A stretch of 64,000 nucleotides of DNA, from positions 62,001 through 126,000 of the forward strand of contig JAUNUY010000002.1 in assembly GCA_030537935.1 (NCBI GenBank). Reading direction: 5' to 3'. Positions within the stretch are counted from its first letter, which is position 1; each line of letters begins with the position of its first letter. Below the pieces are notes generated by a model that worked only from the letters and a program-made list of their open reading frames with translations, had not been told where the DNA came from and did no database searches. This document shows, piece after piece, positions 23,023 through 31,993 of this stretch. Both the position numbers and the translations under genes were made by a program. The DNA is from Eubacteriales bacterium (GTDB lineage: Bacteria; Bacillota; Clostridia; Lachnospirales; Lachnospiraceae).

Positions 23023-24813
23023 CTATTCTGATGCCCCCTTGCCGGCAATACGACCGAAGACCACGATGTCCGCTATGGCAACGGAACCGAGTCGATTCGT
23101 ACCGTGAATATGTCCCGTCGTCTCACCCGCCGCATACAATCCCTGAATCGGTTTGCCGTCTTTATCCAGAACTTGTGCCTCGGCATTGATGCGGATACCG
23201 CCCATCGTATGATGTACGGCCGGTTTCGAACGCATAATGTAATAGGGCCCCTCGGTAAAGGCTACGGGCGGTTTCCGTTTTTCGTAATGAAAATCCTCAT
23301 CCACACCCGCTTTGGCAAAACCGTTGAACCGGTCCACGGTCTTTTGCAACTGTGCGGGGTCAACGCCTGCCGCTTCCGCCACTTCTTCAATGGAATCCGC
23401 TTTGTGCAGAACACCCGCCTTCAGCAACGAGTTATACTCGTTCTTGTAAATGCTGCCGACCTTGCTGTCCTTCATGGCATCTTCGTCCCAGAACAGATAG
23501 GAACAACCGCCCGTCTGATCCGCGGTCGCCTTGGAGATGACGTCCCGCCGTTCCAATTCCTCGACGAAGCGATTGCCTTCCTTGTTGACCAGAATACCCC
23601 GGCCCATCAGACGCACGTCACCGACGTAGAGAAGACGCCCCGTATCCGGATGACAGGTGGGATAGGTCTGAATATATTGCATATCCACCAGATCCGCCCC
23701 CAGCATTTCCGCCATTTGAATACCGTCACCCGTCGTGCCTACGGAATCCGTGGAAAGGATTTTTTCGTCCATGGACGGGTCATATTTTTTCCGCATCTCC
23801 AAGTTTGAACCGAAACCGCCGGTGGCCAAAACGATGCCTTTTTTCGCCGTGAATACATGTTGCTCACCGCCATGTTCCGCCTCGACCTTGCTCACCTTGC
23901 CGGCGTCATCCTTCACCAATGCCGTCGCCTTTGTGCCGGTATAGACGGTAATACCGAGTGACGCCGCCTTGGCACGCATTTTTCGAATCGTCTCCTCGCC
24001 GGAACCACCGAGCGGTACGGGGGAACGCTTTACCGAATGGCCACCGAAAAAGAGCAGGTGATCTTCGAACTTCACGCCCAGATCGTCACGCAACCACTCA
24101 TAGGCGGGCAGGGCACCGTCCGCCAACACACGTACCAACTCGGGATCGTTCTTGTTGTCACCGCCCTTGAGAATATCCTCATACAGCTGATCCGCCGAAT
24201 CTTCAATGCCTTCCTTCTTCTGCAAGTCATTGCCCGGTGCGGCAATTGCACTGCCGGAAATCAAGGTGTTTCCGCCGGTAACCGCCATTTTTTCCAACAT
24301 GAGGACATCGGCACCGTTCTCGGCGGCGGTAATGGCGGCACTGTAGCCGGCACCACCCGCGCCGACTACGATGACATCAAAATCCGTCCGATCAATCCGT
24401 ACACCGTCATCCAGACTCAGCTTTACGGCCTTAAAATTCTTCAGGGTCGCTCCGGCCTTGACCACGGCGTCCGATACGGCTTGAATATAGGCTTCCGTAG
24501 TGGTGGATGCACCGGAAACGGCATCACAAGTCAGCCCCTGCTGACCGATAATACCTTCCCGCAGTTGACGAAATACTTCTTCCGTCAATGCACCGGTCTC
24601 TTCGCTGGACAAAATCTCGATGTCTTCAATCTTGTCTTCCGACACCTTGACCGAAACCTTTAACGGTCCGTTCATTCCCTCGGCCTCCCCTTCATAGGTC
24701 CCCGGCTTCATGCTTTGTCCCCCGGATTTACCGCAACCGGTGAATACGGTCAACAGCAGACCAATCAACAGAATCGGTAACAATAGGGATCGTTTTCTAC
24801 TGATTACGCTCAT
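23023..24813 (-). CDS. Flavocytochrome-c-like FAD/FMN reductase lipoprotein (fumarate/urocanate reductase family)
   Basis: 596 residues. Signal peptide with lipobox 'FTGC' (Cys27); FMN-binding domain (about 35-115) with flavinylation motif 'DAVSGAS' (97-103, Ser103 expected to carry FMN); then an FAD domain with GAGGAG at 151-156 and the fumarate-reductase fold ending in 'GTNRLGSVAIADIVVFGRIA'. 'VHHTMGG' is the conserved substrate/proton-path region. Relatives reduce fumarate, urocanate or acrylates outside the cell, or act as ferric reductases in flavin-based extracellular electron transfer. No heme motif is present. The neighbouring FTR1 gene suggests a link to iron reduction; substrate is not proven. 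ATG 24813, SD AAGGA. Confidence 0.9.
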   Translation of the reverse strand: MSVISRKRSLLLPILLIGLLLTVFTGCGKSGGQSMKPGTYEGEAEGMNGPLKVSVKVSEDKIEDIEILSSEETGALTEEVFRQLREGIIGQQGLTCDAVSGASTTTEAYIQAVSDAVVKAGATLKNFKAVKLSLDDGVRIDRTDFDVIVVGAGGAGYSAAITAAENGADVLMLEKMAVTGGNTLISGSAIAAPGNDLQKKEGIEDSADQLYEDILKGGDNKNDPELVRVLADGALPAYEWLRDDLGVKFEDHLLFFGGHSVKRSPVPLGGSGEETIRKMRAKAASLGITVYTGTKATALVKDDAGKVSKVEAEHGGEQHVFTAKKGIVLATGGFGSNLEMRKKYDPSMDEKILSTDSVGTTGDGIQMAEMLGADLVDMQYIQTYPTCHPDTGRLLYVGDVRLMGRGILVNKEGNRFVEELERRDVISKATADQTGGCSYLFWDEDAMKDSKVGSIYKNEYNSLLKAGVLHKADSIEEVAEAAGVDPAQLQKTVDRFNGFAKAGVDEDFHYEKRKPPVAFTEGPYYIMRSKPAVHHTMGGIRINAEAQVLDKDGKPIQGLYAAGETTGHIHGTNRLGSVAIADIVVFGRIAGKGASE

Positions 24814-24854
24814 GGCATCCTTCCTTTCTACTCCCCGATATCGTTCTCCCCATC

Positions 24855-24883
24855 AGTATAGTGTAAGTACGCACTAAAATCAA
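24855..24883 (-). promoter_or_regulatory. Promoter of the flavin reductase lipoprotein gene
   Basis: Minus strand: -35 TTGATT (24883-24878), 17-bp spacer, -10 TATACT (24860-24855). The spacer holds an imperfect inverted repeat TAGTG-N8-CACTA, again positioned for repression. The rest of 24814-25030 contains only the dnaJ terminator. Confidence 0.75.
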
Positions 24884-24990
24884 TTGATGTTACGGCGAAA
24901 AGAAAATAATGTCGCAAAATACGTCTACTTTGTGAACGACCATCGTCACGGAGAACGACGACGGAGACCGTAGTGCCGGAATGAACACAT

Positions 24991-25026
24991 AAAAACACCG
25001 GTCCCCTGTTCCGGGAAACCGGTGTT
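24991..25026 (-). terminator. Terminator of the hrcA-dnaJ operon
   Basis: Minus strand hairpin AACACCGGT ... ACCGGTGTT with further inner pairing, followed by TTTTT; it begins 5 bp after the dnaJ stop. Confidence 0.85.
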
Positions 25027-25030
25027 CTCT

Positions 25031-26134
25031 CTACGCTTCCTGCATGAGCTTATCAAATGTCAGCAGCGCTTCTTTTTGTTTCTTGTTCAGTTTTTTCGGT
25101 ACATCGACGACCAAGGTGACGTAATGATCGCCCCGGTTGCCGCGGTTGACATCGGGCATCCCCTTGCCGCGCAAACGCACTTTCGTATCCGTCTGTGTTC
25201 CCGGCTGTACCGCATAAATAACTTCACCGTCCACGGTGCGGACCCGTATGTCGCCGCCCAGGACCGCTTCCTTGTAAGTAATGTATTTGGAGGTAAAGAT
25301 GTCGTTCCCGCGCCGGATAAAGACGGGATCCCGGGCCACACTGATGACGACCAGCAAATCCCCGCGCGGACCGCCGTTGATGCCCGGCTCGCCCTTGGCG
25401 GCAATCCGGATGATGTTTCCGTTGTCGATACCGGCCGGTATTTGAATCTCGACGGTTTTCTTCACCCGTTCAAAACCCTCTCCGTGACAGGTATCACACT
25501 TCTCTTTGATAATCTGACCCGTCCCATGACAGTCGGGACAAGTCTGTATGTTTTGTACCTGACCCAGGAAGGACTGCTGCGTATAGACCACCTGTCCGCG
25601 ACCGTTACACTTACCGCAAGTCTCCGGTGCGGTCCCGGGCTTTGCACCGTTTCCGTGGCAGGTCGTACAATCTTCCTTGAAGTCCATCTCGATTTTCTTC
25701 GTGACACCGGTCACCGACTCCGCAAAGGTTACCGCCATGCGAATCTGAACATCGGCGCCCTGCCTCGGTGCATGCGGATTCCGGCCGCGTCCGCCGCCGA
25801 AACCGCCGAAAAAGCTGCCGAAACCGCCGCCGAACATGCCGCCCAAAATATCCTCGAAATCGATATCGTCCATATTGAAGTGGTACCCGCCGCCCGGGCC
25901 GCCACCTTCAAACGCCGCATGACCGAATTGATCGTAGTTTCGCCGCTTCTGCTCATCACTCAAGATGGCATATGCTTCCGAAGCTTCCTTAAATTTGGCT
26001 TCCGCCATGGCATCTCCGGGATTGGCATCCGGATGATACTTCTTGGCAAGCTTTCGATACGCTTTTTTTATGTCGTCGTTGCTGGCATTCTTCTGAATCC
26101 CGAGCACCTCGTAATAATCTTTTTTTTCGGCCAT
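25031..26134 (-). CDS. dnaJ: Chaperone DnaJ
   Basis: 367 residues: J-domain with HPD in '[11 protein letters not shown]', Gly/Phe-rich linker with many GGF repeats (about 78-115), four zinc-finger CxxCxGxG repeats (about 135-205) and the C-terminal client-binding domains. It stimulates DnaK ATPase and delivers unfolded clients. ATG 26134 is preferred over the one two codons upstream because AAAGG is then correctly spaced. Last gene of the CIRCE-controlled operon; a 10-bp hairpin lies between it and dnaK. Confidence 0.97.
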   Translation of the reverse strand: MAEKKDYYEVLGIQKNASNDDIKKAYRKLAKKYHPDANPGDAMAEAKFKEASEAYAILSDEQKRRNYDQFGHAAFEGGGPGGGYHFNMDDIDFEDILGGMFGGGFGSFFGGFGGGRGRNPHAPRQGADVQIRMAVTFAESVTGVTKKIEMDFKEDCTTCHGNGAKPGTAPETCGKCNGRGQVVYTQQSFLGQVQNIQTCPDCHGTGQIIKEKCDTCHGEGFERVKKTVEIQIPAGIDNGNIIRIAAKGEPGINGGPRGDLLVVISVARDPVFIRRGNDIFTSKYITYKEAVLGGDIRVRTVDGEVIYAVQPGTQTDTKVRLRGKGMPDVNRGNRGDHYVTLVVDVPKKLNKKQKEALLTFDKLMQEA

Positions 26135-26161
26135 TTTCATCCTTTCCGCAATACGCGGTGC

Positions 26162-26184
26162 GGACGTGGTAAACTACCACGTCC
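26162..26184 (-). other. Intercistronic hairpin between dnaK and dnaJ
   Basis: Perfect 10-bp stem GGACGTGGTA / TACCACGTCC with a 3-nt loop, without a T-tract. It likely marks mRNA processing or stabilises the upstream dnaK transcript rather than terminating. Confidence 0.6.
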
Positions 26185-26195
26185 ACTGCCGTCGC

Positions 26196-28055
26196 CTATA
26201 CTTCCCGGTATTCACCGTCTACAACGTTATCATCGTTATCCGGCTTTGCTTCTTCCGCCTCTCCCGCTTGTGCGGTGTTTGCCTGTGCTTGCGCCTGCTG
26301 CTCGTACATCTTGGTGAAAAGCTGCTGCGCTGCATTCATCAGTTTTTCTTTACCGGCCTTCAACTGCTCAATCTGCTCATCCGTCAAATTATCCGCATCG
26401 GTCGATGCAACCAATTCCTTCAAGCTCTTGAGTTCGGCTTCTACGCCCTCTTTTTCCTTGGCATCCAGCTTGTCGCCTACTTCTTCCAACGTCTTTTCCG
26501 TCTGGAACACGATGGAATCCGCTTCGTTTCTGGCTTCAATGCCTTCCTTCTTCTTCTTATCCTGCGCCTCGAATTCCTGCGCCTCTTTGACCGCCTTGTC
26601 GATGTCCTCATCGGAGAGGTTCGAGCCGGCCGTAATCGTAATATGTTGTTCCTTGCCCGTACCCAGGTCCTTCGCGCTGACGTTGACGATACCGTTCGCG
26701 TCAATATCGAAGGTTACTTCAATTTGAGGTACGCCGCGCTTTGCCGGCGGAATGCCGTCCAGACGAAATTGTCCGAGGCTCTTATTATCCCGGGCAAATT
26801 GACGCTCACCTTGTACGACATTAATGTCCACGGCCGTCTGATTATCCGCCGCCGTCGAGAAGATTTGGCTCTTCTTCGTCGGGATGGTCGTGTTCCGCTC
26901 AATCAAGCGGGTCGCCACACCGCCCATCGTCTCGATACTGAGAGACAGCGGGGTCACGTCCAGGAGCAGGATATCGCCTGCACCCTCGTCACCGGCCAAC
27001 TTACCGCCCTGTACCGACGCACCGATGGCAACACACTCATCCGGATGCAAGGTCTTGGAGGGTTCCTGACCCGTTAATTGTTTTACTTTTTCCTGTACCG
27101 CCGGGATACGGGTCGAACCGCCGACCAACAACACCTTACCGATGTCCGAGTTCGTCAGTCCGGCATCCCGCATGGCGTTACGCACCGGTTCCACCGTCGC
27201 CTCGACGAGATCATGCGTCAGTTCATCGAACTTCGCACGGGTGAGGCTCATGTCGAAATGCTTCGGTCCTTCCGCCGTTGCCGTAATAAACGGCAGGTTG
27301 ATGTTCGTGGTCGTCGCGGTAGACAGTTCCTTCTTGGCCTGTTCGGCGGCTTCACGCAACCGTTGCATCGCCATCTTGTCATTGGAGAGATCCACACCTT
27401 CTTTATTTTTGAAGTCCGCAATCATCCAATCCACAATCTTCTTATCGAAGTCGTCGCCGCCCAATTTATTGTTACCGGAAGTAGCCAATACTTCGATAAC
27501 GCCGTCACCGATGTCGATGATGCTCACGTCAAAAGTTCCGCCACCCAGGTCGTAAACCATGATTTTCTGCTCATCTTCATTATCCAAACCATATGCCAAT
27601 GCGGCTGCCGTCGGCTCGTTGATAATACGTTTTACGTCCAAGCCGGCAATCTTACCGGCGTCCTTCGTTGCCTGACGTTGCGCATCGTTGAAATAAGCCG
27701 GCACCGTGATCACCGCTTCGCTTACCGTCTCACCGATGAATGCCTCCGCATCCGCCTTCAATTTTTGAAGAATCATCGCCGAAATCTCCTGCGGCGAATA
27801 TTTCTTGTCGTCAATCTGTGCCCGGTAATCCGAACCCATGTATCGTTTGATGGATGAAATGGTGTGGTCCGCATTCGTCACGGCCTGACGCTTTGCCGGA
27901 TCGCCGACAAGACGTTCCCCGTTTTTCGTAAATGCGACAACAGACGGCGTGGTCCGTTCACCTTCCACATTCGTAATAACTTCCGGCTTTCCGCCTTCCA
28001 TAACGGCTACACACGAGTTCGTGGTACCCAAGTCAATTCCTATAATTTTACCCAT
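26196..28055 (-). CDS. dnaK: Chaperone DnaK (Hsp70)
   Basis: 619 residues: ATPase domain from '[20 protein letters not shown]' through '[13 protein letters not shown]' and '[13 protein letters not shown]', the hydrophobic linker '[10 protein letters not shown]', substrate-binding domain and helical lid, ending in the Gly-poor acidic tail '[12 protein letters not shown]'. The Gram-positive-type deletion near the N-terminus (no extra loop after 'RTTPSVVAF') fits Firmicutes. ATG 28055 with SD AGGAGG. Confidence 0.98.
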   Translation of the reverse strand: MGKIIGIDLGTTNSCVAVMEGGKPEVITNVEGERTTPSVVAFTKNGERLVGDPAKRQAVTNADHTISSIKRYMGSDYRAQIDDKKYSPQEISAMILQKLKADAEAFIGETVSEAVITVPAYFNDAQRQATKDAGKIAGLDVKRIINEPTAAALAYGLDNEDEQKIMVYDLGGGTFDVSIIDIGDGVIEVLATSGNNKLGGDDFDKKIVDWMIADFKNKEGVDLSNDKMAMQRLREAAEQAKKELSTATTTNINLPFITATAEGPKHFDMSLTRAKFDELTHDLVEATVEPVRNAMRDAGLTNSDIGKVLLVGGSTRIPAVQEKVKQLTGQEPSKTLHPDECVAIGASVQGGKLAGDEGAGDILLLDVTPLSLSIETMGGVATRLIERNTTIPTKKSQIFSTAADNQTAVDINVVQGERQFARDNKSLGQFRLDGIPPAKRGVPQIEVTFDIDANGIVNVSAKDLGTGKEQHITITAGSNLSDEDIDKAVKEAQEFEAQDKKKKEGIEARNEADSIVFQTEKTLEEVGDKLDAKEKEGVEAELKSLKELVASTDADNLTDEQIEQLKAGKEKLMNAAQQLFTKMYEQQAQAQANTAQAGEAEEAKPDNDDNVVDGEYREV

Positions 28056-28069
28056 GGTAATATCCTCCT

Positions 28070-28687
28070 TTAATTTACAACCTTAACCATACTGTATCGT
28101 ATGACCTTATCTTTGTATGTATATCCTTTTTGAAACTCTTCCGTAATTTCGTTCTCGCCGTAATGCTCATCTTCTTCATGTAACACGGCATTATGAAAAT
28201 CCGGGTCGAATGCCCGTCCAAGCGCCTCAATGGGTCGTACGTCGATGCCTTCCAGCACTTCCATAAACTGCTTATATATTTGTTCAAAGCCCTGATAGAA
28301 CGAATCATCTCGTTTGTCTTCGTCGACCGCCTCCAGGCCCCGCTCAAAATTATCGACAACCGGCAGTATCTTCAGAATCAAAGAAGAAACGCCGTTGTCA
28401 AACATCTCCGACTTTTCTTTGTTGCTGCGCTTACGGAAATTTTCAAACTCCGCCATCAACCGCTGATACCTGTCCGTCAGTGCTTCAAATCGCTGATCCG
28501 GCGTTTCCTCCGCCGGTTCGTTCTCCACTGCTGCATCTTCCGATGCACCGGCCGTCTCCTTTGAAGCTGCGGTTTCCTCCGGTGTTTCATTCGCCGCTTT
28601 CGCAACCGTTTCTTCCGTATTCCGTTCTTCCGTCGGATTCGTCTTCACCTTTTCTTCCTGTAAGGTCTCCTTATTCTCTTCCGTCAT
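28070..28687 (-). CDS. grpE: Nucleotide exchange factor GrpE
   Basis: 205 residues. The first 60 are acidic, low-complexity Glu/Thr/Ala sequence, the next part a long dimeric coiled coil ('[20 protein letters not shown]'), then the beta-domain with '[15 protein letters not shown]' and '[16 protein letters not shown]' that contacts DnaK. It exchanges ADP for ATP on DnaK. Its ATG overlaps the hrcA stop in ATGA, with GGAGG upstream. Confidence 0.97.
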   Translation of the reverse strand: MTEENKETLQEEKVKTNPTEERNTEETVAKAANETPEETAASKETAGASEDAAVENEPAEETPDQRFEALTDRYQRLMAEFENFRKRSNKEKSEMFDNGVSSLILKILPVVDNFERGLEAVDEDKRDDSFYQGFEQIYKQFMEVLEGIDVRPIEALGRAFDPDFHNAVLHEEDEHYGENEITEEFQKGYTYKDKVIRYSMVKVVN

Positions 28688-29781
28688 GTATTTCCCTCCG
28701 CCTTTCCGCCCGCATCCTCATGCTTACTGAAGATACGGTCCAACTGGTTCTTTACTTCGCTCAAATCCCGTACAACCTTCTTGTAATTCATCCGCTTCGG
28801 ACCGATAATGCCGATTGTACTCTTCAATCCGTCTTGTATCTCATAGTTCATGGTCACGATGCTGCAATTTTGCATGGTGGAAACGTTTGTCTCATCACCG
28901 ATGTAGACCTGAATACCCGTTTCTTCCGCATTGGCATCAATCATAAACTCGGCCAACTCATCTTTTTCCATCAGCTCGGTCAAAAGGCCGGCGATGTTCC
29001 CCTCGGCACTCAGCTCCGGGTATTTCAAAATATTGGACGTGCCGCCGGAGTAGATTTCCAAACCGTCATCTTCCACCAAGGTATTGCCCAGTGCTTCAAT
29101 GACCATCAACATCAAATCCGCATGCTCACCTGACTGTTCCTTCAGTTTCATAATCTGCGAGATGCTGATGTCGTCCACCACTTCACCGCAGAGATTGGTG
29201 TTCAGCAGCATGTTCAACTTAAAGATGACGTCCGCCTCTACCGGCTCATCCGGGATGATAATCTGATTCTTGATGACGTTCCCTTGTAGAACGCAGACCA
29301 AAATCATCTTCCGTACATCAATCATGGACAACTGCAAAAACTTGATGGTGTTGTGCTTGGCCGTCGGCGCCGTAATCATGGTCGTATAGTTCGTGCTCTG
29401 TGCCAACAAGTCCGCCACCCGGTTCAACAACTGTTGTACCCGATCCACCTTTTCGAACAGGAGGGCGCTCTGTTTGTTCAGGTCCGCCTCTTTCTCATCC
29501 ATGTCCTGCTCCCGTTGTCGGATATCCTCCAGTCGATCCTGCATCAACAGGTCTACATAAAGGCGATAGCCCTTGTCCGTCGGAATCCGACCGGCCGAGG
29601 TATGCGGTTGCACGATATAGCCCATATCTTCCAAGTCCGCCATCTCGTTTCGCACCGTGGCGGAAGAAACATTCAAACCGGGATACTTCGATATGGTCCG
29701 AGACCCGACCGGCTCACCGGTTTCCATATAGTTCTCAATGATAATATTGAGGACCTTTAATTTTCGTCCGTCTAATGCCAC
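28684..29781 (-). CDS. hrcA: Heat-shock repressor HrcA
   Basis: 365 residues. The N-terminal winged helix 'SSATVRNEMADLEDMGYI' followed by 'QPHTSAGRIPTDKGYRLYVD' is the HrcA signature. A central GAF-like dimerisation region and a C-terminal 'TIGIIGPKRMNYKKVV' complete the family pattern. HrcA binds CIRCE and represses the operon; folding by GroEL controls its activity in known systems. GTG 29781 is chosen (SD GGAGGTGA); the longer frame would overlap the CIRCE element. First gene of hrcA-grpE-dnaK-dnaJ. Confidence 0.97.
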   Translation of the reverse strand: MALDGRKLKVLNIIIENYMETGEPVGSRTISKYPGLNVSSATVRNEMADLEDMGYIVQPHTSAGRIPTDKGYRLYVDLLMQDRLEDIRQREQDMDEKEADLNKQSALLFEKVDRVQQLLNRVADLLAQSTNYTTMITAPTAKHNTIKFLQLSMIDVRKMILVCVLQGNVIKNQIIIPDEPVEADVIFKLNMLLNTNLCGEVVDDISISQIMKLKEQSGEHADLMLMVIEALGNTLVEDDGLEIYSGGTSNILKYPELSAEGNIAGLLTELMEKDELAEFMIDANAEETGIQVYIGDETNVSTMQNCSIVTMNYEIQDGLKSTIGIIGPKRMNYKKVVRDLSEVKNQLDRIFSKHEDAGGKAEGNT

Positions 29782-29801
29782 AACCTCACCTCCGCTCGTT
29801 G

Positions 29802-29828
29802 TTAGCACTCATCAATGGGGAGTGCTAA
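29802..29828 (-). promoter_or_regulatory. CIRCE operator
   Basis: TTAGCACTC-N9-GAGTGCTAA, an exact match to the CIRCE consensus, between the promoter and the hrcA start. HrcA binds it, giving autoregulated heat-shock control of the operon. No second CIRCE occurs in the window. Confidence 0.97.
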
Positions 29829-29839
29829 TTGTTGACTCT

Positions 29840-29868
29840 AATGTACCACCGCCCTCTCTATTTGTCAA
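29840..29868 (-). promoter_or_regulatory. Promoter of hrcA-grpE-dnaK-dnaJ
   Basis: Minus strand: -35 TTGACA (29868-29863), 17-bp spacer, -10 TACATT (29845-29840). The CIRCE site begins 11 bp downstream of the -10, overlapping the transcription start. Confidence 0.85.
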
Positions 29869-29933
29869 GCTATTAATGTGACATTGTTGTGAAACCGTAT
29901 TGAACGCGTAATCGCTTCTGCACATTTGCATAT

Positions 29934-29961
29934 AAAAAAGAAGAGCCCCTTCGCTCTTCTC
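29934..29961 (-). terminator. Terminator of the Rrf2 regulator gene
   Basis: Minus strand: GAAGAGC ... GCTCTTC hairpin followed by TTTTTT, 22 bp after the stop. Confidence 0.85.
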
Positions 29962-29983
29962 CAACTTCGTATTTCGTATCCGC

Positions 29984-30391
29984 CTATGCCTGTGTCCCAT
30001 GATCAAAATTATAGGACCGCAACCTTGCCGACATTTCACGATTCACTTCCGCCAACCGTCTGTGTACGATACAGTGATTTGCCACCCCGGCCGAACATTC
30101 CGACGGTGACTCCAGACAACGATTGATATACAGCGGGCCGTCAATCAGTTCAATCACTTCCAGATAAGTGATATCCCCCGGGTTCCGGGCGATGCTGTAT
30201 CCGCCGTGGATACCGCGAAATGATTTCACGACCTGCCCCTTCAGCAATTTATGCAACACTTTCAGTGCATATTGTTCCGTGATGACACATTTTTCCGCCA
30301 CCATCCTGGAATTGACCCGTCCATCTATCCCTATTTCCGAAAGATAGGCCGTGATACGTAACGCATAGTCCGCCTCTGTAGATATTCGCAT
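29984..30391 (-). CDS. Rrf2-family regulator with IscR-like cluster cysteines
   Basis: 135 residues. Winged helix-turn-helix: 'STEADYALRITAYLSE' and 'ITEQYALKVLHKLLKGQVVK', then 'RGIHGGYSIAR', typical Rrf2. Three cysteines at 92, 99 and 107 have nearly the spacing of E. coli IscR (92, 98, 104), so a [2Fe-2S] cluster is likely. No isc or suf genes are adjacent; it is monocistronic, with its own promoter, a possible operator and a terminator. Targets may include cluster assembly elsewhere or the iron locus nearby. CymR- or NsrR-like roles are alternatives. ATG 30391, SD GGGAGG. Confidence 0.92.
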   Translation of the reverse strand: MRISTEADYALRITAYLSEIGIDGRVNSRMVAEKCVITEQYALKVLHKLLKGQVVKSFRGIHGGYSIARNPGDITYLEVIELIDGPLYINRCLESPSECSAGVANHCIVHRRLAEVNREMSARLRSYNFDHGTQA

Positions 30392-30420
30392 CGGTCCTCC
30401 CTTTCCGTTTATAATACTAT

Positions 30421-30431
30421 ACCTTAATGGT
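30421..30431. promoter_or_regulatory. Possible autoregulatory operator of the Rrf2 gene
   Basis: Short symmetric element ACC-TTAAT-GGT located between the -10 box and the ribosome site of the Rrf2 gene. ACC/GGT half-sites occur in several Rrf2-family operators. Only eleven bases, so weak on its own. Confidence 0.3.
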
Positions 30432-30451
30432 CATATATACATATTACTTTA

Positions 30452-30479
30452 ATTATACGTCCATTCTACCGCTTGTCAA
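30452..30479 (-). promoter_or_regulatory. Promoter of the Rrf2 gene
   Basis: Minus strand: -35 TTGACA (30479-30474), 16-bp spacer, -10 TATAAT (30457-30452). Both hexamers are consensus. Confidence 0.85.
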
Positions 30480-30562
30480 CACTTTAACGTGATAAATAGC
30501 CCGTTTAACATTCATTTCATTTTTTATACGTATTTTCCGGCTCGCAATGGAAATCAACGCCT

Positions 30563-30591
30563 TTGATTTTTCCGTTGAAAGATGATAAAAT
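30563..30591 (+). promoter_or_regulatory. Promoter of the mgtE pair
   Basis: -35 TTGATT (30563-30568), 17-bp spacer, -10 TAAAAT (30586-30591). Only about 35 nt separate it from the ATG at 30633, too short for an Mg riboswitch. Confidence 0.65.
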
Positions 30592-30632
30592 TGATGGACG
30601 ATGTCGGCAATGAAAGCGGTATGGAGGTCAGC

Positions 30633-31976
30633 ATGAAATTTTCGGAAGAAAATATCCGTGAGCGGTTAAAAAATCGCGCTTTTCGGGAATTAAAGGAAAT
30701 ACTGGATCGTGAAAACGAAATGGATATCGCGGAAATTCTGGATGCATTGAATTCGGAAGAAACCATCATGGCATTCCGTCTTCTGTCCAAGGATAAGGCC
30801 GCGGAAGTCTTTGCCTGTCTCTCTCCGGATCACCAGCGTGACATCATCAACAGCATTACGGATAAAGAGTTGGGCCGTATGGTCGATGACCTGTTCATTG
30901 ACGATGCGGTCGATATGGTGGAAGAATTACCGGCAGGCGTCGTACGACGCGTTCTGGAGAACTCATCGGATGAGACGCGACGGCTCATCAATCAATTCCT
31001 GAATTTTCCGGAAAACAGTGCCGGCAGTATCATGACGGCGGAATATATCGGTCTGAAAAAACATATGACCGTTCAGGAATGCTTCCGCTACATCAAGAAG
31101 CACGCCATCCGCAGCGAAACCATCTATACCTGTTTCGTTACGGATGAATATCGACGGATTGAAGGCGTGGTCAGCGTCAAGGACCTCTTCCTCCATCCCA
31201 AGCCGCAGCGGATTGAAGAATTCATGGATACCCATGTCATTGTGGCCCATACCCATGACGACCGGGAGGCCGTCGCCGATATGTTCAACAAATACGATAT
31301 CCTGTCCCTGCCGGTTGTCGACAACGAAAATCGTCTCGTCGGCATCGTCACCGTGGATGACGCCTTCGACGTCATGGAGCAGGAGGCCACGGAGGACTTC
31401 CAGAAGATGGCCGCCATGGCACCGAGTGAGCGTCCGTATTTGAAAACCAATGCATTCATTTTGGCGAAGAACCGGATTCTCTGGCTCGCCGTGCTTATGT
31501 TAAGTGATACCATCGCGGGAACCATCCTCGCCGGCTATGAAAACGCGTTCCGGGCGCTCCCGTTACTGGTCAGTTTCATCCCCATGCTCATGGGTACCGG
31601 CGGTAATGCCGGCAGTCAAAGCTCTACCATGATTATCCGTGGTATGGCCGTCGGTGAGATTCACCTGGGTGACTATATGCGCGTCTTGTTCAAAGAGTTA
31701 CAGGTCGGCTTTATTTCCGGTCTCATCTTGGGCATCATCAATTTCATACGATTGATAATTTTCTACCCCGGACAACCCTTGGTCATCCTTACGGTCGTGT
31801 TGAGTATCCATATCATCGTCATCTGTGCAAAGATTATCGGTGCCGTCCTGCCTATGATTGCCAAGGCGGTCAAACTTGACCCCGCCATCATGGCCGCACC
31901 CTTGATTACGACCATCGTGGATGCGTTGGGACTCATCGTATACTTTCAATTGGCAACCCATCTTATCGGGCTGTAG
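30633..31976 (+). CDS. mgtE: Magnesium transporter MgtE (first copy)
   Basis: 447 residues: N-terminal Mg-sensing superhelical domain (about 1-130), a CBS pair (about 135-255), a connecting helix, and five membrane helices (about 280-445) including 'PMLMGTGGNAGSQSSTMIIR', the pore/selectivity signature (GNAGxQ). It mediates passive Mg2+ entry gated by cytosolic Mg2+. ATG 30633 with SD GGAGG; an in-frame ATG 51 bp upstream would overlap the promoter. Followed 17 bp later by a close paralogue. Confidence 0.95.
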   Translation: MKFSEENIRERLKNRAFRELKEILDRENEMDIAEILDALNSEETIMAFRLLSKDKAAEVFACLSPDHQRDIINSITDKELGRMVDDLFIDDAVDMVEELPAGVVRRVLENSSDETRRLINQFLNFPENSAGSIMTAEYIGLKKHMTVQECFRYIKKHAIRSETIYTCFVTDEYRRIEGVVSVKDLFLHPKPQRIEEFMDTHVIVAHTHDDREAVADMFNKYDILSLPVVDNENRLVGIVTVDDAFDVMEQEATEDFQKMAAMAPSERPYLKTNAFILAKNRILWLAVLMLSDTIAGTILAGYENAFRALPLLVSFIPMLMGTGGNAGSQSSTMIIRGMAVGEIHLGDYMRVLFKELQVGFISGLILGIINFIRLIIFYPGQPLVILTVVLSIHIIVICAKIIGAVLPMIAKAVKLDPAIMAAPLITTIVDALGLIVYFQLATHLIGL

Positions 31977-31993
31977 CAGCGGAAAGGAGTATT

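Noticed and set aside
25022..26317. Plus-strand open frame of about 431 codons
   Set aside because: Antisense to dnaJ and the dnaK end; no family pattern and no ribosome site.
30592..30632. Mg2+-sensing riboswitch before mgtE
   Set aside because: The predicted leader is about 35 nt, far too short for a ykoK or mgtA-type leader.
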